DNA of 64,000 nucleotides from Hymenolepis diminuta (Eukaryota; Platyhelminthes; Cestoda; Cyclophyllidea; Hymenolepididae), in contig CAADRB010000038.1 of NCBI GenBank assembly GCA_900708905.1, positions 732,814 through 796,813 on the forward strand, written 5' to 3'. This document shows, piece by piece, positions 39,501-51,662 of this stretch (position 1 is its first letter; every line of letters begins with the position of its first letter). The position numbers were made by a program, and so were the translations under genes. The notes beneath the pieces were generated by a model. The model saw only the letters and a program-made list of their open reading frames with translations. It was not told where the DNA came from and made no database searches.

Positions 39501-42500
39501 TTTTTAGATTTCGATTTTTCTAATTTGAGAATTATTTAATCAAATTTCTTCATACTGTAAATCTGAACGGTATTTATTTTTTTCATGTGCTTACCATCTT
39601 TGAAAGGTCATCTCTCACTGACAAATAGAACCTCGCGAATGCTCTTTTCCAAATCCATTTTTCACCTTGTGGGATTACAAATATGAGGTAGAAAAAGAGG
39701 AGCCGTACGATGGTACAATATGGTGTCTCCTTTTCTAATTTTGTTAGGATTTTTAATAGAAATATTTTTACAAATGCAAGTCTTTATTGAATAGCGAGCA
39801 ATGAAGACCAAACCCACGAGGTTTTCATCTGGTATTCTCCTCTTGAACGACTATTTACCTTTGGTATTACTACAGTCGATAGACTATTTCGATGTGTTCA
39901 CCAAGATTTTACAACGGGGACAAAGAATTTTCTGTTACTCTCTTCTACCTCTAATTAATCACACCAGACCTGTATTTAGAATCCTTCTAGTAGTAGAAGT
40001 CCTGCAGCAGTAAGCCTATATGATCAGGAAGTGAGAAAGGAGGTTAGCTGCACAACTAAAGCAGCATAGGTCCCAGCTTAAAGAGGAACTAAAATGGAGC
40101 AAGGAAGTTAGTTAACCCATAGTTCCTCCTAACCAGACATACGCCACTACTACAAGATAGGAAAGTAAAAGAAAGTATAAGTGTTTGTTTTAACAGAGCA
40201 AATATATGATGACAGACTAAGTTACTAAGTGGCAGGGCAAAACTCAAACGCAAGTACTAGATAACAGGAGGAAATCGATATGCCGCATGAAGTTCAAGGG
40301 ATGAATCAAGAAAGGGCTAGAAAACTGATATAAATGTCCCCGGACGATTAAAGGTAACAATTTATCACACTCATTGTTGTTCATTAGTAGATCACCATTT
40401 GTAGACTTATGCGTACACACTTTGCATATAAATACTAGGCTTCAATTTCTAAAATAGTTTTTTATCTTGTTAAAAGAAGACAGAAAAAAGTAATGTAGGT
40501 AACCACATAGGCAGAGTACAAATGCTCCTTGTTCCTGTTTTTTCTCTCCTAAGGTAGTTTTATTTTCTCAGGGATAAATTTACATACACATACGCATTTA
40601 TCCTGTACACATGCAAAATAGATGTTTTTGTGGGTGTAATTTGCAATTCGGTCGAGAACTTCGGTATAATGTAGTGAACCTGGCATGGGATATACTTAAT
40701 ATTCGCAAAAGTAATGGTCTTTCTCTCATCATATCTTTCACACTAAATGGTCTGCAATTCACGTAGTAAGGTCAATTTAAAATGTACTTGATTGATGAGT
40801 TTTATATAGAAAAATGAATCCATTTTGATGAAAGTGTCTTGAAATGATATACACGCTCTTAAACATAATATATTTGAAGATCGGATCGCTTCACTGTTCG
40901 CTGCGTTTCGTCTTTTATAAAATGTAAAATTGTGAATACTTTTTCTTTGCCGTTGGTAATAAATATAAAGAAATGCTTTGAAATGACTAGAGGCGGTGAT
41001 ACCGTGCCATGCAATCAACTGACATTGTGAGATTAATTTGGCTTCCTGGGTGGATATTAAAAGCGTTTGATCCCATCATAAATGGATTTTTCATGCTTCC
41101 TCTTACATGTGCATTGTTTCTACACTTCAAGATTATGTCTTTAACTTTTTTCCCCAATGGGGATCATTAGATCGTTTAATTAAAAATGTTTATTTAAAGC
41201 TCTTGTCAAAGAAGAGAGGAAGATGCAGCTCTTTTAATTGGAATTTACTGGGAGGAAAGGCAAATAAAATAAGAAATTTCCAGTCCCGACAAATAAGGAA
41301 TTCTTTATAGTTAGGGTTATGATCTGTGTTTTTGTCATTAGAACCTTCATGTCTTAAGATGCTCTTCGGAAGCGTAGTTTTGATGAATATTGGGAAATAA
41401 ATTGAATTCGATATTTGTTTGCATTTATCTATATTTTGGTTTTCAAGGCAGTTCAAATTCATTTCGCGGTGGAAAAAAAACATGCATCTGGAGAAGTCAG
41501 GATAGTTTTATAGCTGCAAGGGAATTAGGTGATATAACCTAGGTTTTGTAGTTGTTATCCCTATTATAACCACTTTAGAGAACTAAGTATTATGGCCACT
41601 AAATATCAGTTTCAAAGAGTTAGAAGGAAAGTAAAAGGAATTAGTAATGATAATATTTTAATAGAAGAGAGATGGATAGAGAAGCTGCAGTTAGAGAGGA
41701 GTTGGCTGAAGAACCTGACTGTGAAGTTGATTGGTGGAAATAGGAGAGGAATGAGCCTAGTAGGGCTGTGCTAGAAGCTTTAGTGAGGAAACGATAGAGT
41801 CAGGCTCGGAGGGAGATTACACCTGTGTATTTATTAGATAAAATTGGTAGATATTTGAAACGGTGAAAGGATGGTTGGTATCCGAATGAGAAGGAAGGGA
41901 TAAAGAAATGACGCTCAATTAATTAAAAAAAAAAGGGGGGGGGGAGAGAAAGTGTTGTACGATGATTTAAGTCTTCACAGTATTTATGCACGGCGGTGGT
42001 TCATTAATAGTAATCTAACAATCGCCAAGTTGCCTAATAAAACATAAACTCAGATCCTGGAAACATTCAACTATGACAACTTCTAAGGAATTTAATTAGA
42101 AAATAGTTCTTTAATTAAGCGTTTTAAATGATTACCACCATAGTTGAGAGTGAATATGAAATATTGGGGCATTTTCATTGGATAGGTTATGAAAGTCTAG
42201 AGCCTCCAATGATATTTTCTCAATTTTTCTTCATTATGTGATTAATGATTTGATTAAAAATGATCGTCATTATCACTTATATACGTTTAAGAGCGCATAA
42301 GTTGTAGCTGCACTCTTAATTCAGGATAGTGGGTAGCAATATTTCAAGGAAACCACATTTTCCTACTAGTTATCAACGTCCTTTTTAGGAGAACGCAAAT
42401 AATATTCACCTTTCAGCTTTTTTAGTTTTCATGTTTGGTTGAGTTTCATATTTATTCCCCCCAAATTGATCTTCGTAGGGCATTTTGCACTGATATATGG

Positions 42501-45500
42501 GCTTGATGGATAAGTAGGTTTTCCAGGATGAACGTTTCCTTTGAGATTTCAATATCCTCTCGGAGTTGTTTAGAATTATGTATTTTAGTTTTTCCAATTA
42601 CATTTATCAGGTATATTATTATTTCCAATATAGTTAGACGAAGAAATGTACAGCTTTCACTATTATTATAATTACTGGAGGAAGAAAAGATTGAAATTTG
42701 GGATTCGTTGAGCTCCATCTGTAATTAGCGCTTCTGAGTCAATAAGACCTTCATGGTTTGAGCTATGTGAAGGTGATAAGTTCTAATTTCGTTTGGTTTT
42801 GAGGGTTATTGGTGGACAAACTGCACTGGATGCCAGCTTGCATCCGTTTATACTTGTGTACTTATGCATTTAAAAAATCGAATCGAATTTGTTTACTGAC
42901 AGAAAAGTGGAATTAGATTAGATGCATCTCAGGATAACACTCGACCTGCCATTACTGAAAATTTAATTACTTCGGAAAGTTGGCCTCGAATGATATGCTC
43001 TTAGTTTTTTCGTCAATATTTGATTGATAATTTGCTTAAAAGTGGTCATTATCATTGTAATAAATGTTAATGGGAGCTTTAATTCTACCCTTCCTTTTGG
43101 ATATTGCGTTGAAATATTTGGCATCAAATAATGTAAATAGCACTTTTCTGCAAGTTATCAATATAGTTTATTGGGGAATATAAATGAAATTCAAACTTAT
43201 AGCTTTTTTCTAACGATTTCTTTTCATTTTGACTAGCTGGCTGTGAATCCTGAGTTTCATGGCATACTTTTTGCTAGATTTGTCATAGTTGTATATTTTG
43301 TATTGATCTAACAGGCTTTCTGAAGTGTTGGCTCTCTCCCTATTTTTAACATAGATGAGTTTTTATGATTTCAGTGTCCTTGGAGTTGCGTGATTCAAGC
43401 TGCAACTTATTTGATGCTTATTCTAATTACAGTGGTTCTAAAATGTAAAAAAAAAGTTTGATACAGAGATGTATAGCTTTTGACATTGGGTTCAAAGGGT
43501 ATTTCACGATTTGTGTTTAGTAGCAGAGGAAAGTATATATTTAAAAAAATATTGGGGGGTCGTATTTCTTTCACTTTCATACTTATAGAGTTCCCAGCAT
43601 ATCATTATTTTATCTCTATCTTAGCTATCAGAAATATAAATTAATCGAGATGTAACGTGAAGTGGGAGCCCTTAATTGTTGTATAGGGAGCTTAGTTACT
43701 TAAGACCTCTTTCCCCTCTTAACGTGTTTGTTCTGCCTACCGTAATAGAAAGTTGCATGTTTCCGAGTTTTTTGCCTGTTAATTAATGACTAATTCTATT
43801 AGTAATCGCCCTCCGATTTGAAGTGCAATAAGGTTACTATATGCGTATATTCTTAATTTCGGATAGTGCGCAATTGTTAGCGTTGTACATCAATTTCGTC
43901 ACTGAGAGAAACAGCATTCATCGCACCAGCCATATTCGGGTGTCAGTTATGGGAAAATTCAAATAAAACTCATTCTTTCGGGGACAGAGAGATGACCTTT
44001 ACTTCAGAAAAAAAAGTTATGAAATTTGGACATTTTAATTTTGAAAATTAATTTTTCTACTGAAATGGAGCAGTAGTGGTTGGTCGTTATTTTCTCTGGA
44101 GATCTCCCCAACTTGATGTTTTTGAAGGATATTGAGTGAAAATTTTTAGCCAGTTGAAGGTTTTCTTAAAAATATTTTCGTGTTTGTTCTTTTTTAAATC
44201 GTGACAATTACTCAGACTCCGAAAGAAGGAGAAGGTTTCAGAATTAAATATCAGTGCACAGTGAATTCAAGAAAGTGTCTCTTGTAGTGCAGAAATAACG
44301 TTACATACAAATTCCACGTATATTCTCCTTAATGTACTGCCTATGCGTTTCCCATCTTTTTGAGTTTCCTAGCTAATTCAATGACATTATTTATCTGACT
44401 TTCTCATCCCTATATGTTTTTCATCGAAAATTTGATCAAGTTAAAGTTTTGTAAATTATTTCTTGATGAAGTTTGATTTATCATCTATATGAGTCTTGCT
44501 TGATTTTCTGCGATTCAGTTACTCCTAGCTCCCCTAGTCTATTAAAGAGGGTTTTGCCAGTACTTGACTTGGATAGAGGGAAGGTATCCAGTATGATTAA
44601 CCATTCATAACGGTGTTGTTTGCCGGTGAGCATTATTTGACTACTGAACTAAGTGAAAAATAATTTTCTTTTTCCCTTCTAGAATGAACTGTTAGTGGAT
44701 TACTTAACATTTGAATTTTCGTCGTCGTTATTGAACGGTAATGTCCTAACGATAGCCCTAAAAATCCTTTTTGATGAAACAGTGTTTCTCTTAAGGGAAA
44801 TGTTCAAATATATATAGCAGAAGATTCATTGATTAAAATGGTTACTAATTTCTTGGATTCTAAAAGGAAGTCTTATTTCATTCAATTTTATTAAAATGTA
44901 AAAGAGGACCGATTTATACTACTGCGCTCTATCAAATTAATCCTCGAGTACGAGGGTGAATATCATCAAAGCACAGTAATGGTGTTTTTGTCAACAGTTT
45001 GCAAGTTAAAGTGAATGGTGTGTTCTCTATTTGTTATCAACAAATGGAGTCTCGCTTTCATTTCGGAGCCAACGGTATCTTTCGCCGTTCTCACAATTTT
45101 GTGTTCTAGCCGAATTGCTACTAGTCTATCGAATTAAAATAATGAAGCAACAACTGGTTTTTCAAGTAACTGCACTTAAATAACCGAAATTATCTGAATT
45201 CCTTTTATTGGTGCTTGAAAATCTTTTATTAGCTTTTCCTTTTAAATAGCATTAATATGCTATGGTACTTTATATTTCCAGTTACAGTGACGCAAAGTAA
45301 TTTTAGTCGAAGAAGTTTTTTTCTTTACTAATGCCTTTATAACTGATTTGCGCCTCTATTTTTGTGACTTCCAATTGGTAAAGGTCTTACGTAACTAATT
45401 CAGGTGCTACCAACCCGCCCCGTATAGTTAATGAAATGATTATAAATGGTGGTATCAGTAGTATTTCACTTCATAAATTTGCTGCAAGATGATAATCAAA

Positions 45501-48500
45501 ATTGGATTTTTACGTTGACCACTATTAATTACCGTAGACAGCATTGACCATGCCTGTCTAGTCCTGGCACGCATATGTGGAGATCGTAAACTAGTTTATG
45601 AGACGGAGAATTTTGTACTCTATTGGCGGGATGTATTTACTCACACATTTTGGCGTTAAGTGAAATCAGAATCATTAAGCCTCATCCTTTTTGAATATGT
45701 ATTCCAATAGGTCGTATCTTATAACTGCTTTTAGAATTTAGTGCCAATGAAATGAAATCAAAATTTGTTCTCATTTGCACGAATGTTAATTCGTAACCTA
45801 TTCCTCTTGTTAGTCAAAATTTAGTATGGACAAAATCTAGTATCCAGATCTATTACTGTACTGAATTTTACTAATGGGAGCCGAAATATCGTGTTAGTAA
45901 AGAAATTTACGTGCTCTTAATGACCACGTTTAGTTGCCGGTTAGTTGATCTATATCCAGTCCAATCGGCGAAAGTTTATTGCCAGAAAAGCAACAATTTA
46001 AATTTCTAACAGAGGCAAATGAAAAAAAAATTAGCTTTTCTTTTTGCCACTGAAATTTCCTGCATAATCTACGGCAAATTTAAAATTCTTTCCTTATCTA
46101 ACTTTGAGATTGCTGCTGAATTGGCTATTATGTTTCCCAAGCGATTTTGTTCCTAATAGTTTATTTGTTGCATTACATCACTACTTTATCTTTATTCAAT
46201 TTTTTGCAGTGGGCGTCCTAAATCTATTATTTCACTTTTAAATAGCTTTAATCGCACTTTTGTCAATTTAGGAATCAGATTAAATAAGGGAAGTGTTGAG
46301 TATACGATTACTTCCTACTGTTAAATAGGTAGAATGTTTCCATTATTAAGCCACTAATTGATAGTCTGAGTGGCTAGACCCACTCCAAAACAGCTCTCGT
46401 CTTCTAGAGCAGTTGAATTGGAAGTTAGGAAAGAGGCCGAATGCATTTGTTTGTTCGGTGAAATGGTGGGACAGTTTTTAGGGATTTGGTTTATCATAAA
46501 TACTATATGAAAAGCATGTGTGTGTACCTGGGATATATTCTGAATCCTACAGGAAACAAAAAGTCATATTCGAAAGACCGCAGTGAATGTGATGAGTGAC
46601 ACTCTAGTGCGCTAAAAGATTAGGTGATTAATAAAATTAAGCCTATATTTAGATTCTATTTAATTAGATTTATGTGTATCGCTAAGCAAGTCTTGGCGAA
46701 ATTTGGCGAAGTTTTAACATATAGTCTTAATTATTATACTCTCTTCAACCTGTAACCTTGTTAATTTCTCAAAATGTGTATCATCTCGTATTTATGGTCA
46801 GTTATACCTTGGTGTATTGCTATAGGATCGAATCACTTATTCTCACAATGCTTTCAGTTAGCAGCGTTTTTTTCCCTATTCATTTCCCACTTTAAGGAGG
46901 TAGGAGGTATTAAACACTACGAAATTCAGCAGATCCTATTTTCTTTTTAGGCCCTTTTTAAAGAGGAATATAGTTTGAGATTTTCCACTCAAACGCATCC
47001 GTCATAACCGTTGAACTTTTTCACTTACGTATTGATTAAACTGGTATACAATTCGTTTTAGTAAGGTAAATACATCCAATTCAATATAAAAGTGGTTGAT
47101 TCTTACTTAAATAAGAGATGTTAGCATTTCAGATTCCTTTCTTTTTTGGCTGTTTTCTTGAAGTCAATTTCTGGAATAAGGTTTCTGAATTGAGGGTCCG
47201 TTTAGGATATACCTATGTAGATTATGGTAAACTTGCTAAGCTATTGCCCTTCCGAGTCTTGCAAACTCTTTTATCCAAAGAGAGGAAGGTGTAAAATATA
47301 GTGGTTGGATATCTATATTAAGAAAGAACAGAACAGTACAGCTGAATATGTAGAATTAATAAGCGACTTGAGAGAAGAGGTATGAATCCTAAGCAGAACG
47401 GAATGAGGCTCACTATACGGTAGGTAGGTTAGAAACAGCGGTTTAAGTTGATACAACAAACCTGAGAAAGGAATAAGAACCGTTTAGATGCTTCATGTCT
47501 CTATAGCATGTCATCATTTTTCCTTGAAAGTCAAGTTTAGTTTGTTTGATGGTTTAAAGGTGGCATATTAAGAATAAATATAAATCTAGCGCCTCGTTAA
47601 TTCAGAGTCAAGTTGTCTGTATAGGTACAGTGGTACAGAGGTGTCTGGGAAATCACTCCAGAAATCTTAGCTAAACACAAGTAATGAAAATATGAATGTG
47701 TTTATTTATTATGTGTTCTCTCATATTCAATCAGTGGCGGTATTGATTGAAATAATTGTTGTCGAGGCTGGACCGTTGATTCACGTCTTTACGTCTCTAA
47801 CATTTACTATACATGCATTTTTCCTATTTCTTACTCTTACCTATATCGTTCTCTGCTTTTTCAGGAAAGACTCTCTTGGCCCAGACCCTGGCTCAGTGTT
47901 TGGACGTCCCCTTTGCAATCTGTGACTGCACCACCCTGACCCAAGCAGGTTACGTGGGTGAGGATATTGAGTCTGTGATAGGCAAGCTCCTTCAGAATGC
48001 CAACTACAATGTAGAACGCGCTCAACAAGGTATTGTCTTTCTCGACGAGGTCGACAAAATCGCCAGTCGAAGTGGTCTACTCCACACTATTCGTGATGTT
48101 GGTGGGGAAGGTGTTCAACAGGTGGGTGATAAAAAAATGTATATTAGAAAATCGAAAACGTTTATGCTTCGTTGAAGGTACAACTTTACTTATCCTTTAT
48201 ATCAAATCGTGTTCTGCGTGTTTGAACAAGTTTTGGAGTAGTTTGTATCTGTGGGGCTTTCAAAAAATAGTTACAAAACATATGCTAGATGAATTAATAT
48301 TATGGCTTTTTCGTAAATCGGTTCTAATGATAAATTGGATACAGAGTAAAAGGCAAGCAGAAGAACTGGAGGATAAGGAGACAGGTACAAATGTCAGAGC
48401 TAGGTGAGATGGAAAATTTACTGTCCAGAATTTAGGTGTCTATATATCACACTTCTTTCTTAAAAAGTATATTTATTAAACTGCTTGTTACAGATACAAT

Positions 48501-51500
48501 ATTTGTACCTGATGTCATGGAAAAAATACGCAAGTGTCTAGGGTGATAACCTGTGAATCAAATTAAATTGAATGCGGTGGATACAAATTACGAAGGCAAG
48601 TGGAATGAATGGTTTGTTATACTCGTTCACAAATAGGTTCCATTGGTATTGAGTTTCTGTGAAGAGATGCGTCATTTAACACATATCGAATATGAAAACT
48701 AATACTAATTTGCATACAATTTTTGTATTCGAAGTTTTACTACTTCAGTCTAATTATTTATATCTGTTTTTTGTACAAATGCGTTGGAAAGTGGGTAAAT
48801 TTTTTCCTTCTTTCTCTTCAGATGCGCTTAATTCCACTTTTATCATATGTGACAGAAAGTCAGATTCAAATACCAATTCTTCTGCACTCTTATCGGACTG
48901 ATAATCATCTGAATTCCTTATCTTTTTGCAATTGAGAAGATAATATATTTATTTCAATTTCTGATTTCTAGTTAATGGTCCTTTTAGATAAATAACTAAA
49001 CATATGTCGATGGTTGATTTACGATGATCATAATATAAACATTATAGATTAAACTTCTGACTGAAGTACTTCGTTGCGATTACATATTGGTGGCCCTGAT
49101 AATCAATCTAAATGCGATCTCTAATCGAAAACAACCTCATTGTGCATACTTTAGTATCTCTATTATATTACATTCGTTAACTGATCCCCACTCTAGGTTG
49201 GCTGTGCAGAAGATTTTAAAGGGATATTCCTACACGTACGTTTACCTATTAAATGTAACTAGTCGCTTCTGCGACTTCTTATATTAAATCCTTTGGAGCA
49301 CATCGGCTCTGAAATGTTGCATTAGCTATGCCAGGCTTTATGATTAGCCGCTTAATTCGATGGACGTCCGAGTTATCAGTAGGTAGTTCTTAATTTTTTT
49401 CGAAACTCAAAAGCATTCATCAATGAATTGTTCCTTTTGTAGGGTAGAATTAGTAAGCATTACTGAGCGATATGGGCTCATTTGTGAAGTTAGTGGACCG
49501 ACTGAGAACCGGCATTGTTTCGATCACTCAAGAGATTTAATAGTTACACCAAGGGCAATTTACTGCTCTAAGTAATTACGGCACCGAATCGTAATATAAT
49601 ATTACAGTGGAAGGCATTCTGAAACATTGATTGAGAAATTAACATTATTTCATCCCTCTTTCTATAGATATAATTCAATTATTTGATTCATTAATCGCTT
49701 CTCAATGTTTAAACGTTTTTGCGTTTCTTGACACTTGGTGTTCATTTCGTTTCTTATAGGGTATGCTGAAAATGCTTGAAGGTTCAGTGGTCAGTGTGCC
49801 AGAAGGCAAGGGTTCTCGTAAGGGCAGAAATGATTCCACACTTGTCGACACCACCAATATTTTATTCATTGCATCCGGCGCTTTCAATGGTCTCGATAAA
49901 ATCGTCGCTCGACGAAAACACAAACAGGTATGTCTACTTATATCGTCTATGTAAATAGCGTCTCATTCATAGTCGCGTGGCTAAAATATAGGCTAGTCTC
50001 CAGTTAATCAGGCTTTGAGGATCATTGAACCTTATGCTATTGATGCAATCTGTTCCCTAGTTAGGGCAGCTTCTTTTGAATCTTATCTCTCATTACCTTT
50101 AGCGGATTGGCTTTGGGGGGACGGAAGAAGCTTCGGAGTTCTCTACACCAGTCTTCTCTTCGGTTCAGAGCTCTTCAAGCGGCCGTGCAGATCCCGATCT
50201 TTTGGAATCCGATCGACTTCTCTCCCAAGTTGAAGCACGTGATTTAATTGAATTCGGCATAATTCCCGAATTTGTGGGTCGTTTTCCCATCATCACCGCC
50301 TTCCATTCTCTCAACGAGGACATGCTGACTCGAATTCTCACTGAGCCACGCAATGCTCTTCTTACGCAATATAAACTACTGTTCAATATCGACAAGGTAG
50401 CTACTTATTTGTTATTTAAGTAACATTTTTCAGTCATCCTGATTCCGAGAAAATAATAATTCTCGTGCTTTAAGGAAATCGAATAGGCGAGAGTGCAGGT
50501 TGCTCTTCTTAACATTATTTCTATTACATTTGATGTTCACTTTGAATCTTATTCATTATTCATTTTGGGTTTGGGAACACATGTCGGTACTGTGCTATTT
50601 AGGTTCTTGATAATGATTGGCACGGGCGCGTATTTTAACATCCTATCAACTTTTCATTCAAAAATTGGTCTGAGTTTAGCTTAATTGATACCATAAAGGA
50701 AGGAGGTAGCTTGGTATTCTAGGGCCTGAAGAATAAACCCTTCTCACTTATGAGAATTTTACTACACAGTAAGATAGAAAAGGCAAGATTTTGGCGAGCA
50801 TGATTTATTTGGAAGAACCAGGAATAACTCCAGCGGAAATAGAGAAAGTTAGTTGGTTGGACGCGTGTCGTGATGTTTCTAAGATAAGAAAGATGTAATT
50901 ATTTCGCTCTTGCAAGATGGTAAATATCCAGGGAAGGGTGTAAGGACAAGTCCTACATGAAGCACTAGTTTTGCGGCATGAAACTTATTACAAATATTAA
51001 GGGACGCTTAAAACTTCACTGCCTAATCTAGATCAGATTACAAAAAATATAATCCCTATTAAAATTCCATTCAAGTAGTATGTTAAAACTTACCTGAATT
51101 TTCATGACCAAAATAAATGCATTTAAATTCTGCTTCTGGGTAAATAAGATCTTGGTCCAAAAACTTATCAAATCTCTTATGTATGTGCATGCGCGTGACT
51201 ATTTTTGTAATCAAGCGCAAAAAAACCCCACTCCGTTGTATTTTCATGGATGTGTATTTTTACCCTTTCCTTCTTTCTTCCTTGCAGTGTACCCTAACAG
51301 TAACAGTGGATGCGCTACGTGCCATAGCACGCAGAGCTATGGTGACAAAAACCGGAGCTCGTGGTCTTCGTGCCATCATGGTTAGTGCCTCCCTAACTTG
51401 TCTTTTCCAGATTGTATTTTGCCGTGTACCTAAACACAATTTCGTTTTCCCACTATAGGAGAATGTTCTACTGCAACCGAGATATGATATTCCAGGTGCA

Positions 51501-51662
51501 GGGATTATCGAAGTGATTATTGATGAGGATGTTATAATGGGTCGGGCCGAACCGAGATATATCTATGCAGATGATGTGAACAAGGAGCTTGAGAGAATGG
51601 AGAGTGGCTGTGAGATAGGAGAAGAGAGGTCGGGCCACTCGTTTGTGTCGTTTAGAGTTTGA
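33327..51662 (+). CDS. CLPX: Mitochondrial ClpX, AAA+ unfoldase of the ClpXP protease
   Basis: CLPX unfolds proteins in the mitochondrial matrix and feeds them to ClpP, or acts alone as a chaperone. I joined eleven exons: 33327-33399, 33434-33547, 33614-33823, 33998-34116, 37685-37976, 38051-38266, 47865-48121, 49760-49927, 50103-50396, 51288-51380 and 51459-51662. All are in phase with GT/AG borders and give 679 aa, slightly longer than typical animal CLPX. Visible motifs are a zinc-binding domain (C117/C120, C140/C143), Walker A GPTGSGKT (337-344), pore loop GYVG (370-373), Walker B VFLDEVDK (399-406), pore-2 loop [10 protein letters not shown] (418-427), IGF loop (485-487) for docking ClpP, arginine finger EFVGR (R543) and sensor-2 GARGLR (604-609). 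All catalytic motifs are intact, so the protein should be active. Confidence 0.95.
33614..34116 (+). CDS. CLPX: CLPX exons 3-4, zinc-binding domain
   Basis: Exon 3 (33614-33823) begins with a Gly/Ser/Asp-rich linker and ends with the first zinc knuckle, CSKCGSPL. Exon 4 (33998-34116) carries the second, [10 protein letters not shown]. The spacing CxxC-19-CxxC matches the N-terminal C4 zinc domain of ClpX, which dimerises and binds substrates and adaptors. The end, STPPPSPKE, corresponds to the proline-rich hinge before the AAA+ core in animal CLPX. Confidence 0.88.
34117..37684 (+). other. CLPX intron 4 (3.6 kb)
   Basis: This large intron runs from GTATGC to TTTTTAG. It includes a 135-codon minus-strand ORF (36416-36823) with no recognised domain, and a low-complexity AT block at 37337-37385. 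No nested gene can be supported. Confidence 0.7.
37337..37385. repeat. AT-only TTAA/ATTAATT low-complexity block
   Basis: About 50 bases consist solely of A and T, built from overlapping TTAATT and TTAAAT units, and partly self-complementary. It lies in CLPX intron 4, about 300 bases before exon 5. It is most likely microsatellite-like sequence of no coding relevance. Confidence 0.6.
37685..38266 (+). CDS. CLPX: CLPX exons 5-6, start of AAA+ core and Ser/Thr/Asn-rich insert
   Basis: Exon 5 opens with [19 protein letters not shown], the conserved helix at the start of the ClpX AAA+ module. About 100 residues rich in Ser, Thr, Asn and Pro follow, where animal CLPX has a variable charged segment. 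Exon 6 ends in [16 protein letters not shown]. The phase-1 donor (GTAAGC, 38267) splits the Walker A glycine codon before the catalytic lysine. The intron between the two exons is 74 nt. Confidence 0.88.
41925..41944 (+). repeat. A10G10 homopolymer junction
   Basis: Ten adenines (41925-41934) run straight into ten guanines (41935-41944). About 300 purine-rich bases precede it. An A tail at the end of purine-rich sequence could be a retroposed 3' end, but the G run is unusual. Assembly or polymerase slippage may have altered the exact count. Confidence 0.6.
42200..42400 (+). repeat. Diverged tandem duplication in CLPX intron 6, copy 1
   Basis: CCTCCAATGATATTTTCTC is followed by TTGATTAAAAATGATC and GTCATTATCA, and later by AATATTTCAAGG and CTAGTTATCAACG. 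The same ordered blocks occur about 780 bases downstream at 42982. This indicates an old local duplication. Confidence 0.45.
42982..43210 (+). repeat. Diverged tandem duplication in CLPX intron 6, copy 2
   Basis: This is the second copy: CCTCGAATGATATGCTC, then TTGCTTAAAAGTGGTC and ATTATCATTG, later GAAATATTTGGC and GCAAGTTATCAATA. The order and spacing of blocks match copy 1 with many substitutions. No coding potential is shared. Confidence 0.45.
44550..44650 (-). repeat. tRNA-like SINE relic, copy 5 (body)
   Basis: On the minus strand, box-B-like AATAATGCTCACCGG is followed by GAATGGTTAATCATACTGG. The same block occurs in the plus-strand copy at 58222 (GAATGGTCAACCCCACTGG). After that, ATACCTTCCCTCTATCC and AAGTCAAGTAC match the copy at 24395. 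It thus links those two copies. It lies within CLPX intron 6. Confidence 0.5.
47865..49927 (+). CDS. CLPX: CLPX exons 7-8, ATPase centre
   Basis: Exon 7 (47865-48121) starts with the KT of Walker A and runs through [18 protein letters not shown], Walker B and the pore-2 loop. Exon 8 (49760-49927) encodes [20 protein letters not shown] and the sensor-1 strand [18 protein letters not shown]. The residues after SRK (GRN) replace the RKH loop of bacterial ClpX; animal CLPX also departs from RKH here, as I recall. Confidence 0.94.
48122..49759 (+). other. CLPX intron 7 (1.6 kb)
   Basis: It runs from GTGGGT to CTTATAG. I saw no feature beyond short frames without domains. Confidence 0.75.
50103..51662 (+). 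CDS. CLPX: CLPX exons 9-11, IGF loop, arginine finger, sensor 2 and C-terminus
   Basis: Exon 9 (50103-50396) opens directly with RIGFGG, the ClpP-docking loop. A variable Ser-rich stretch and [20 protein letters not shown], carrying the arginine finger, follow. Exon 10 (51288-51380) holds the small-domain helix and GARGLR. Exon 11 (51459-51662) encodes the last strand and a 30-residue tail ending SFVSFRV, with TGA at 51660-51662. The intact IGF motif implies a working ClpP partner is encoded elsewhere in the genome. Confidence 0.94.

Larger units (their letters stand above)
38267..47864 (+). other. CLPX intron 6 (9.6 kb), interrupting the Walker A codons
   Basis: The intron begins GTAAGC after GGATCTG and ends CTTTTTCAG. 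It holds a diverged tandem duplication (42200-42400 and 42982-43210), an A10G10 tract (41925-41944) and a tRNA-like SINE relic (44550-44650). Short frames such as 39801-40013 and 41592-41774 show no domain and no supporting splice context. Insertion of several old repeats probably explains its size. Confidence 0.75.
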
